Below, piece by piece: positions 1 through 5,671 of a DNA stretch of 8,319 nucleotides. Made by a program: the position numbers and the translations under genes. How positions within the stretch are numbered: position 1 is the first letter of the stretch; each line of letters opens with the position of its first letter. The notes under the pieces were generated by a model. It had not been told where the DNA came from. It saw only the letters and a program-made list of their open reading frames with translations, and searched no databases. This stretch comes from Mesorhizobium_B sp964242945 (lineage in GTDB: Bacteria > Pseudomonadota > Alphaproteobacteria > Rhizobiales > Rhizobiaceae): positions 1 through 8,319 of the forward strand of contig CAXTCF010000168.1 of the NCBI GenBank assembly GCA_964242945.1. The letters are read 5' to 3'.

Positions 1-79
1 GGTTGGGGGCGGGATGCAGGCTAGGCGGTGGGCGAGCGTCGGGCTGTTGCCCGGCCGAGGCCAACAACAAAGCCTGCGC

Positions 80-93
80 CCGGCCCCGGCCGG
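80..93 (-). terminator. Possible weak terminator hairpin beyond the membrane-protein gene
   Basis: Bases 80-85 (CCGGCC) and 88-93 (GGCCGG) are perfectly complementary and could fold into a very stable short hairpin, 30 to 45 bases beyond the stop codon of the minus-strand gene that ends at 124. Read on the minus strand, the hairpin is followed after about ten bases by a moderately T-rich stretch (CTTTGTTGTTGG). That is not a clean U-tract, so a terminator role is only a guess. The rest of 1-123 is GC-rich, and I see no gene in it. Confidence 0.25.
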
Positions 94-123
94 CAGACTG
101 CGTGCGATTAACCGTCCGATGCT

Positions 124-603
124 CTAGGGTGGAGGACTGGCCGGCTGCCCCCAAAGCCGGGCTTGCCAGCTTGGAGGACACCAAGCCTGTCCGTGATCGT
201 GGCGGGCGTCAAAGAAGACGCAAGTTTCTCCGAACGTCTTGAAGGCGAAAAAGGAAAACAGACAGACAGCCACGATGCCCAGCGATGCGGCCCCTCCGGT
301 CAGACGCTGCGGGTCTTTCAGCCTCGCGCGCCACAGAAAGATTGATGTCGCAACAGGCAGCAGAACATAGGCGAGGCCGGAAAGTGCGGGAAACCACACG
401 GGCGGCACCCAAGGAGACCACCGGTCAAAGAAAGGCCGAAGCCCGAACCACAGCCAGTTGCCCGCAAGATGGAGCACGCCGATCAGCCAAAAAACTTTCG
501 CTGCTTTGGAAGCAGGAAAGCCGGGAAGCAGCGCAAGCGGCGTGACGAAGATGACCACTCCCACTAAGGCAAGGAAGATGGGGAACGGATAGTTAACCAT
601 CAT
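124..603 (-). CDS. Small integral membrane protein of unknown function, four predicted helices
   Basis: I do not recognise this family. The 159-residue protein is strongly hydrophobic, with four likely membrane segments at about residues 5-29, 34-55, 69-91 and 107-124. Short loops rich in Trp and Pro connect helices 2 and 3, and a basic loop (RARLKDPQR) precedes helix 4. After helix 4 comes a short polar tail with Cys128, Asp132, His135, His137 and Cys142, a spacing that could hold a metal or a disulfide. The start is uncertain: ATG codons lie at 603 and 600, and a TTG at 633 would add ten residues; none has a convincing ribosome binding site. Upstream on the minus strand there is a perfect TTGACA (716-721), but I find no matching -10 element. 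It stands alone, with the same orientation as fpr and a 220-base gap between them, so its neighbours say nothing about function. It is real by its hydrophobic periodicity, but its role is unknown. Confidence 0.6.
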   Translation of the reverse strand: MMVNYPFPIFLALVGVVIFVTPLALLPGFPASKAAKVFWLIGVLHLAGNWLWFGLRPFFDRWSPWVPPVWFPALSGLAYVLLPVATSIFLWRARLKDPQRLTGGAASLGIVAVCLFSFFAFKTFGETCVFFDARHDHGQAWCPPSWQARLWGQPASPPP

Positions 604-823
604 TCGGCGGACCAGCGGTCGCCGAGTTTCCAAAGCACCTGGGCACCAGCGCCAACCGTCAAGGGGATTTCGGCATCATCTTGATCTGGGAAGGCTGCTC
701 GCTCAAATCGGGCGCTGTCAACATCACCATGGCAGGCTGCCTTTTAGGCTTTCCGCCTTACCAATCGTTCGTCACTCGGAAAGTCATCTCCATGGCTTCT
801 TACCGGCCCTCAGCCGTCGCTTC

Positions 824-1654
824 TTACCCCACAAACGCCCGCTCGACCACGAACTCGGCCGGGTGTGCGTTGGAGCCCTCGGTAAAACCTGCCCCTTCCA
901 GCAGGCTCTTCACGTCCTTGAGCATGTGCATCGAGCCGCAGATCATCGCGCGGTCGTTTGCCGGATCGAAGGGCTCTATACGCAAATCGGCGAAGATCTT
1001 GCCGCTCTCGATCAGCGTCGTGATGCGCCCGGTGTGCGGGGAAGGCTCGCGCGTCGTCGTGCGATAGTAGGTCAGGCGCCCATCCGTCAGTTCGCCGATC
1101 AGGGGATCGTCCTTGGCTTGTGTCGCGAGTTCATCGCCATAGGCCAGTTCGGCATTGGTGCGGCAGGTGTTCGTCAGGATGACCTGCCCGAACTTCTCGA
1201 AGGTTTCGGGATCGCGGATCACCGCGGCGAAGGGCGCCATTCCCGTGCCGGTGGCGAACAGGAACAGCCGCTTGCCCGGAAGAAGCGCGTCCAGCACCAG
1301 CGTGCCCGTCGATTTTTGGCGCAGGAACACCACGTCGCCCGGCACGATCTTCTGGAGGCGCGCCGTCAGCGGGCCTTCCGGCACCTTGATCGAGAAGAAC
1401 TCCAGTTCCTCGTCCCAGGCGGGGCTCGCCACCGAATAGGCGCGAAACACCGGCTTTTCCGTTCCTTCCGGCGGCAGGCCGATCATCACGAACTCGCCGG
1501 AGCGGAAGCGGAAAGACTGCGGCCGCGTGATGCGGAAGGAGAACAGGCGGTCGGTGTAGTGCTTGACGCTCACCACGCGCTCGGCATGCACGCCGGCCGG
1601 AACGATCAGATCAGGTTCGGGAAGCTTTTCGGCGAGGGCGGAAGAAGAACGCAT
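824..1654 (-). CDS. fpr: Ferredoxin--NADP+ reductase (FAD-dependent)
   Basis: This is a bacterial plant-type flavoprotein that moves electrons between NADPH and ferredoxin or flavodoxin in the cytoplasm, supporting redox balance, oxidative-stress repair and iron-sulfur metabolism. The 276-residue product has the FAD-binding barrel first (about residues 20-120), with the flavin motif RAYS at 71-74. The nucleotide-binding domain follows, with GTGMAPF at 136-142 and CGSMHML at 239-245. The protein ends in AFVG, the short aromatic C-terminus typical of the alphaproteobacterial subclass, where the Phe region packs near the flavin. I chose the ATG at 1654; a TTG at 1708 would add 18 residues, and a GTG at 1591 would give a form nearer the usual 257-260 residues. 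None has a strong Shine-Dalgarno sequence, so the N-terminus is the weak point. The gene is divergent from deoC, with its own promoter candidate. Function is confident; the ferredoxin partner is not visible here. Confidence 0.93.
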   Translation of the reverse strand: MRSSSALAEKLPEPDLIVPAGVHAERVVSVKHYTDRLFSFRITRPQSFRFRSGEFVMIGLPPEGTEKPVFRAYSVASPAWDEELEFFSIKVPEGPLTARLQKIVPGDVVFLRQKSTGTLVLDALLPGKRLFLFATGTGMAPFAAVIRDPETFEKFGQVILTNTCRTNAELAYGDELATQAKDDPLIGELTDGRLTYYRTTTREPSPHTGRITTLIESGKIFADLRIEPFDPANDRAMICGSMHMLKDVKSLLEGAGFTEGSNAHPAEFVVERAFVG

Positions 1655-1735
1655 CAAAAGGTTTTTTGCTTTGGCTTGACGAAGCGGGGAAAGCCGGAGT
1701 CCGGGCAAGAAACGCGCGGCCTCGCGGGAGTGCTG

Positions 1736-1764
1736 GTTAGACCAGATGGGATTGCAGGGTCAAC
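1736..1764 (-). promoter_or_regulatory. Candidate sigma-70-type promoter for fpr
   Basis: On the minus strand a -35 element GTTGAC (1759-1764) is followed, after exactly 17 bases, by TCTAAC (1736-1741) as -10. The -35 core TTGAC is a perfect match to the vegetative consensus; the -10 matches TATAAT at four of six positions. Transcription would start near 1729, about 75 bases ahead of the chosen fpr start. This is pattern matching only. Confidence 0.4.
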
Positions 1765-1870
1765 GCCGCTTGGCGGAACGCTTTCCCAATCCCGGCAAGA
1801 TGGAAAGGCCGGCATTTTCCTTTCGCTTTCTAGCGGAGCATGACGCGGGAAGCGGCGTCCTTTGCGGCAG

Positions 1871-1886
1871 CGCTTCACGTGAAACG
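1871..1886. promoter_or_regulatory. parS-like palindrome (possible ParB site or operator)
   Basis: The site contains the perfect ten-base palindrome TTCACGTGAA (1874-1883) followed by AC. Compared with the widely conserved 16-base parS sequence TGTTTCACGTGAAACA, it matches 13 of 16 positions, the mismatches being near the outer ends. ParB binds such sites close to the replication origin to start chromosome segregation. In many rhizobia parA/parB lie next to holA, which is 5.3 kb away in this window, so the location would fit. Alternatively it could be the operator of a regulator acting on deoC, whose candidate -35 begins 30 bases downstream. Confidence 0.4.
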
Positions 1887-1915
1887 GATGAAGCATCCAC
1901 CACGCCGTCATCCGG

Positions 1916-1944
1916 CTTTCCCCAGCCGGCCGGCTCGCCTATAT
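1916..1944 (+). promoter_or_regulatory. Candidate vegetative promoter for deoC
   Basis: CTATAT at 1939-1944 equals the -10 consensus described for rhizobial vegetative promoters. Exactly 17 bases upstream lies CTTTCC (1916-1921), which matches the rhizobial -35 CTTGAC at four of six positions. A start of transcription near 1951 would leave a leader of about 20 bases carrying only the ribosome binding site. It would also exclude the in-frame GTG at 1946 as a start codon. Confidence 0.45.
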
Positions 1945-1955
1945 CGTGCATTCCC

Positions 1956-1962
1956 GAGGAGG
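1956..1962 (+). promoter_or_regulatory. Strong ribosome binding site that fixes the deoC start
   Basis: GAGGAGG stands 10 bases before the ATG at 1973. It lies downstream of the alternative in-frame GTG at 1946, so it can only serve the ATG; this decides the start of deoC. Confidence 0.8.
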
Positions 1963-1972
1963 CGGGCAGTTC

Positions 1973-3034
1973 ATGACGGCAAGAACCAAAACCAGCCCTT
2001 TCCCCCTTGCGGCCAGCACGGAGACAAGCAACGTCACGGCCCTGCCCCGCATCGCAGCCAACGAGCCGGGACAGGTGCAGGAGCTGCCACGCAATCCAGG
2101 CACGGAACTGGACTTCGGCTTCCTCGAATCGCTGCGCGCGGTGAACCGCAGCGCCCTGGAGCGGCGCGTCGCCAGCCTGGCCAGGCGGCGCTCGATCAAG
2201 GGCGACAATCAGGCCGCCTGGCTTCTCCGGTCGCTGGCCTGCATGGACCTGACGACGCTCAACTCCAACGACACGCCGGAGCGCGTGCGCCGCCTTTGCG
2301 CCAAGGCGCTGCATCCGCTGCGGGAAGACCTGCGCGAGAGCCTGGGCCTGGGCCAGACGGAGATCAGGCCAGCGGCCGTGTGCGTCTATGGTCCCTTCGT
2401 CAAAACCGCGGCGGACGCGCTGAAAGGCAGCGGCCTCCACATCGCTGCCGTGTCCACCGCCTTCCCGCATGGCCTCGCGCCGCTCGAAACCCGGCTGCGC
2501 GAGATCGAGCTTTCCGTTGGGGACGGCGCCGACGAGATCGACGTGGTGATCCCGCGCGGCCTCGTCTATGGCGCGAAGTGGGAAGAACTCTACGACGAGA
2601 TAAAGAAATTCCGCGCGGCCTGCGGCGCGGCGCACCTCAAGGTGATCCTCGGCACCGGCGACCTTTCCACCCTGCGCAACGTGATGCTTGCTTCCGCCGT
2701 AGCGATGATGGCCGGCGCCGATTTCATCAAGACCTCGACGGGCAAGGAAAGCGTCAACGCCACGCTGCCCGTGGGGCTGACCATGGTCCGCGCCATCCGA
2801 GCCTATTTCGAGCAGACCGGCTTTCTGATCGGCTTCAAGCCGGCCGGCGGCATCTCCACGGCCAAGGCCAGCCTCGACTGGCTGGTGCTGATGAAGGAAG
2901 AACTCGGCCGCCGCTGGCTGGAGCCCGACCTCTTCCGCTTCGGCGCCTCCAGCCTGCTCACCGACATCGAACGCCAGCTGGAGCACCACGTGAGCGGGCG
3001 CTACTCCGCAAATTATCGGCACGCGATGGCTTGA
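1973..3034 (+). CDS. deoC: Deoxyribose-phosphate aldolase, long DERA-type
   Basis: DeoC is a class I aldolase that reversibly splits 2-deoxy-D-ribose-5-phosphate into glyceraldehyde-3-phosphate and acetaldehyde, the last step in salvage of deoxynucleosides as carbon. The 353-residue protein has an N-terminal extension of about 85 residues and then a TIM barrel. Visible active-site residues are Lys253 in ADFIKTSTGK (the Schiff-base lysine), Lys289 in GFKPAGG (proton relay) and Asp190 in DEIDVVIPRG. The stretch MDLTTLNSNDTPERVRRLC (91-109) resembles the longer eukaryote-like DERA class rather than the roughly 260-residue E. coli enzyme, as does LGTGDL in place of the E. coli-type ETGEL. The ATG at 1973 is fixed by its ribosome binding site. 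The next gene on the strand is an aldehyde dehydrogenase that could consume the acetaldehyde. The N-terminal 40 residues are low-complexity and of unknown use. Confidence 0.95.
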   Translation: MTARTKTSPFPLAASTETSNVTALPRIAANEPGQVQELPRNPGTELDFGFLESLRAVNRSALERRVASLARRRSIKGDNQAAWLLRSLACMDLTTLNSNDTPERVRRLCAKALHPLREDLRESLGLGQTEIRPAAVCVYGPFVKTAADALKGSGLHIAAVSTAFPHGLAPLETRLREIELSVGDGADEIDVVIPRGLVYGAKWEELYDEIKKFRAACGAAHLKVILGTGDLSTLRNVMLASAVAMMAGADFIKTSTGKESVNATLPVGLTMVRAIRAYFEQTGFLIGFKPAGGISTAKASLDWLVLMKEELGRRWLEPDLFRFGASSLLTDIERQLEHHVSGRYSANYRHAMA

Positions 3035-3064
3035 AATCCAACTGCACGCAATGAGCGAGAGTTC

Positions 3065-3220
3065 ACCCCTCACTGTCCTGCCGGACATCTCTCCCACAAG
3101 GGGAGAGAGGGGCAGCTTCTGCCTTTCCGCTTTTCCCTTAACGCATGCGATTGGCGAAAGCCGCTCGGAAGTCCCCTCTCTCCCCTTGTGGGAGAGATGT
3201 CCGGCAGGACAGTGAGGGGT
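3065..3220. repeat. Palindromic intergenic element with perfect 48-bp inverted arms
   Basis: Bases 3065-3112 and 3173-3220 are exact reverse complements over all 48 positions, separated by 60 bases. Each arm itself contains two small hairpins: GTCC/GGAC around TGCC, and CTCTCCC/GGGAGAG around a short ACAAG loop. The middle is also a decayed palindrome around CGCATGCG (3142-3149), so the whole element is one large cruciform-capable unit. Its design and position resemble the RIME/REP-type mosaic elements scattered between rhizobial genes. I see no transposase and no clear target-site duplication, so if mobile it would depend on an enzyme elsewhere. It lies 30 bases past the deoC stop and 56 bases before the next start. 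Transcribed RNA would fold into a very stable stem that could cause partial termination, protect the deoC message or change translation of the dehydrogenase. The family name is inferred; the repeat itself is certain. Confidence 0.9.
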
Positions 3221-3276
3221 TTGCAGGCTTTGAAGACAAGCACCAGTGCCGCCGCACAAACCACCGGAACACGCCC

Positions 3277-5643
3277 ATGAACGTCCTCGAACGCTTTTCC
3301 GCCATGGAATACGGGCCCGCGCCGGAGTCGCGCATCGAGGCGGATGCCTGGCTGACCAACAAGGATTTCGCCCGCTCGCTGTTCATCGACGGCGAATGGC
3401 GCGCTGCTGCCGGCGGCAAGACATTCCCCGTTGAGGAGCCCGCCACGGGCAAGCGGCTGGCCGAGGTTTCGGACGGCAGCGCGGACGACGTGGATGCCGC
3501 GGTTCAGGCCGCGCGCGCCGCCCTCCCCGGCTGGCGCAAAAAATCCGGGTTCGAGCGCGCCAAGGTGCTTTACGCGCTGGGCCGCATGATGCAGCGCAAC
3601 GCCCGGCTCTTCGCCGTGCTGGAGTCGATCGACAACGGCAAGCCGATCCGTGAATCGCGCGACATCGACGTGCCCTTGGCCATCCGCCACTTCCTCCATC
3701 ACGCCGGCTGGGCGCAGCGGCTCGCAAAAGAGTTTCCCGGCCGCGCGGGCGCCGGTGTCTGCGGCCAGATCATCCCCTGGAATTTTCCGCTGCTGATGCT
3801 CGCCTGGAAGGTTGCGCCGGCTCTTGCCGCGGGCTGCACGGTGGTGCTGAAACCCGCCGAGCAGACGCCGCTCACCGCCATCCTGTTCGCAGGCCTGTGC
3901 GAACGCGCCGGCGTGCCGAAGGGCGTGTTCAACCTCGTCACCGGCGGACCGGCAGCCGGGGTCGCCATCACCGGCCATCCCGACATCGACAAGATCGCTT
4001 TCACCGGCTCCTCCGAAGTGGGAAAACTGATCCGCGAGGCGACGGCCGGCTCTGGGAAAAAACTGTCGCTGGAACTCGGCGGCAAGTCGGCCTTCCTGGT
4101 GTTCGAGGATGCCGACCTGGATTCGGCCGTGGAAGGGCTGGTGGACGGCATCTGGTTCAACCAGGGCCAGGTCTGCTGCGCCGGCTCGCGGCTGCTCGTG
4201 CAGGAAAGCATTGCGGAAGCACTGCTGGCAAAGGTGCGCGCCCGGATGAGCACCCTTCGCCTTGGGAGCCCGCTCGACAAGAACACCGACATCGGCCCGC
4301 TGGTGGACCGCACCCAGCTTGAGCGCGTCAAACGGCTGGTCGCCGAGGGCGCGGAGCAGGGCGCGCAGATCTGGCAGCCCGCCTGCCCGCTGCCGGAAAC
4401 CGGCACATACTTCGTCCCCACCCTCGCCGAAGTTTCGCCTTCCAACGTGCTCGCCCAGGAAGAAGTATTCGGCCCGGTCCTGGCGGTCATGACCTTCCGC
4501 AACACGGAGGAAGCGATCGAGCTTGCCAACAACACGCGCTATGGCTTGGCGGCTTCCGTCTGGAGCGAGAACCTGAACCTCGCGCTGCACGTCGCGCCGC
4601 AGCTGAAAGCCGGCGTCGTCTGGGTCAACGGCACCAACCTGTTCGACGCTGCCTGCGGCTTCGGCGGTTTTCGCGAGAGCGGTTTCGGGCGCGAAGGCGG
4701 GCGCGAAGGGCTGGAGGAGTATCTCAAGGACCCGCCGCTTCTCGGCCCCGAGATCGCCACCGGCGGCGCGCCTCCTCCGGCGCAAGAAGCCGAGGAAAGC
4801 TCCGGCATCGACCGCACCCCGAAACTATTCATCGGCGGCAAGCAGGTGCGCCCCGACGGCAACTACGCCTTTTCCGTTTACGACAGCCAAGGCAGGGTGG
4901 CGGGCGAAGCCGGGGCGGGCAATCGCAAGGATGTTCGCGACGCCGTTTCCGCCGCCCGCGCGGCGACCAAAAGCTGGGGCGAGGCGACCGGCTTCAACCG
5001 CGCCCAGGTGCTCTACTTCCTGGCGGAAAACCTTTCCGCCCGCGCGGCCGAGTTCGCGTCTCGTCTTGCAAGCTTCGGCACTGACGGTCACGCTGCAAAT
5101 GCCGAGGTGGAGCAGTCGATTGAGCGCCTGTTCGCTTACGCGGCGATTGCCGACAAATACGAGGGCCGCGTCCACAATCCGCCGATGCGCGCGGTGACGC
5201 TGGCGCTGCACGAGCCGGTCGGCACGCTGGGCATCGTGCTGCCGGACGACGCGCCGCTCTTAAGCTTCGTGTCGCTCGCCGGCGCCGCGCTTTCCCAAGG
5301 CAATCCGGTGGTGGTCGTGCCCTCGCAAAAAACCGCCCTGGTGGCGACCGACCTCTACCAGGTGATCCAGACCTCCGACGTGCCGGCCGGCGCCGTCAAC
5401 ATCGTCACCGGCGTCGCCGCTGAACTCACCGGCGTGCTCGCCCGCCACGACGACCTCGACGCGCTCTGGGTCGTGGCCGACGGAAAAACCTGCGCGGATG
5501 CGGAGAAAGCCTCGGCGGGAAATCTGAAGCGGGTCTGGACGTCCGGCGGCAAAAGCCTTGACTGGACGGCGGATGGCCTCGAAGAGGCGTTCCTGCGCCG
5601 CTCGGTCGAGATCAAGAATGTCTGGGTCCCCTACGGCGACTGA
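3277..5643 (+). CDS. ALDH16-like aldehyde dehydrogenase: active ALDH half fused to a degenerate half
   Basis: The 788-residue protein is an NAD(P)-dependent aldehyde dehydrogenase followed by a second, incomplete ALDH copy. The first half (about residues 25-485) has every key residue: Asn169 in PWNFP, Lys192 in VVLKPAEQ, FTGSSEVG, Glu266 in LELGGK, Cys300 in GQVCCAGSR (34 residues after the Glu, as usual) and Glu396 in EEVFGP. A Pro/Ala/Glu-rich linker follows. The second half (about 516-788) resembles only an ALDH cofactor-binding domain, with PWNFP replaced by PDDAP (656-660), the lysine position by Val681, and no catalytic cysteine. This architecture matches the ALDH16 family, in which the second half is structural. 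The product should be oxidation of an aldehyde, probably acetaldehyde from DeoC. The ATG at 3277 is preferred because an upstream in-frame extension (from 3145) would run through the palindromic repeat; no strong ribosome binding site is visible. The stop lies 24 bases before the next gene. Confidence 0.88.
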   Translation: MNVLERFSAMEYGPAPESRIEADAWLTNKDFARSLFIDGEWRAAAGGKTFPVEEPATGKRLAEVSDGSADDVDAAVQAARAALPGWRKKSGFERAKVLYALGRMMQRNARLFAVLESIDNGKPIRESRDIDVPLAIRHFLHHAGWAQRLAKEFPGRAGAGVCGQIIPWNFPLLMLAWKVAPALAAGCTVVLKPAEQTPLTAILFAGLCERAGVPKGVFNLVTGGPAAGVAITGHPDIDKIAFTGSSEVGKLIREATAGSGKKLSLELGGKSAFLVFEDADLDSAVEGLVDGIWFNQGQVCCAGSRLLVQESIAEALLAKVRARMSTLRLGSPLDKNTDIGPLVDRTQLERVKRLVAEGAEQGAQIWQPACPLPETGTYFVPTLAEVSPSNVLAQEEVFGPVLAVMTFRNTEEAIELANNTRYGLAASVWSENLNLALHVAPQLKAGVVWVNGTNLFDAACGFGGFRESGFGREGGREGLEEYLKDPPLLGPEIATGGAPPPAQEAEESSGIDRTPKLFIGGKQVRPDGNYAFSVYDSQGRVAGEAGAGNRKDVRDAVSAARAATKSWGEATGFNRAQVLYFLAENLSARAAEFASRLASFGTDGHAANAEVEQSIERLFAYAAIADKYEGRVHNPPMRAVTLALHEPVGTLGIVLPDDAPLLSFVSLAGAALSQGNPVVVVPSQKTALVATDLYQVIQTSDVPAGAVNIVTGVAAELTGVLARHDDLDALWVVADGKTCADAEKASAGNLKRVWTSGGKSLDWTADGLEEAFLRRSVEIKNVWVPYGD

Positions 5644-5647
5644 GCCA

Positions 5648-5671
5648 ATGAAACTGGGGAGGAAAGAATGA
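5648..5671 (+). other. Seven-codon mini-frame overlapping the hydrolase start
   Basis: ATGAAACTGG occurs twice, at 5648-5657 and at the hydrolase start 5668-5677 (an 11-base repeat including the preceding A). The first copy opens a seven-codon frame (MKLGRKE) whose TGA at 5669-5671 overlaps the ATG of the hydrolase as ATGA. No ribosome binding site precedes the first ATG, so it is probably silent, perhaps the trace of a small duplication, but the ATGA overlap would allow coupled re-initiation. Confidence 0.3.
5656..5663 (+). promoter_or_regulatory. Ribosome binding site of the FAH-family gene
   Basis: GGGGAGGA ends four bases before the ATG at 5668 and is the best Shine-Dalgarno match in the deoC group after that of deoC. 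It supports this start over any internal one, and it lies inside the mini-frame described at 5648-5671. Confidence 0.75.

Larger units (their letters stand above)
1655..1972. other. Divergent fpr/deoC intergenic region
   Basis: This 318-base gap separates two diverging genes and contains no convincing coding region; the short open frames in it lack ribosome binding sites and resemble no protein I know. It holds a promoter candidate for fpr near 1736-1764, a promoter candidate for deoC near 1916-1944, and between them a parS-like palindrome at 1871-1886. The fpr leader would be about 75 bases long, while the deoC leader would be only about 20. Confidence 0.6.

Noticed and set aside
731..745. 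GGCA-GGC-TGCC hairpin followed by TTTT on the plus strand, resembling a terminator
   Set aside because: The stem is only four base pairs, and the flanking genes on both sides are on the minus strand, so no plus-strand transcript needs ending here.
863..1843. Long plus-strand open frame (326 codons) opposite fpr
   Set aside because: It is fully antisense to a clear fpr, is rich in Arg, Gly and His without domain motifs, and is the expected by-product of high-GC codon use.
1946..1972. GTG start for deoC nine codons upstream
   Set aside because: It lies before the strong GAGGAGG ribosome binding site and at or upstream of the probable transcription start.
2987..2992. CACGTG inside deoC (and another at 7880-7885 inside holA) as further parS sites
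   Set aside because: The flanks do not match parS beyond the six-base core, and both lie in conserved coding sequence.
1760..3259. Minus-strand open frame of 499 codons over deoC
   Set aside because: Antisense to a certain deoC, low-complexity composition, and it runs through the palindromic repeat; no recognisable motif.
3145..3276. 44-codon N-terminal extension of the ALDH in frame with its start
   Set aside because: It is encoded mostly by the inner part and right arm of the palindromic repeat, has no similarity to ALDH N-termini, and normal ALDH sequence begins after the ATG at 3277.
3070..4785. Minus-strand open frame of 571 codons over the ALDH gene
   Set aside because: The opposite strand has a complete ALDH active site; the antisense product is a composition artefact of GC-rich DNA.
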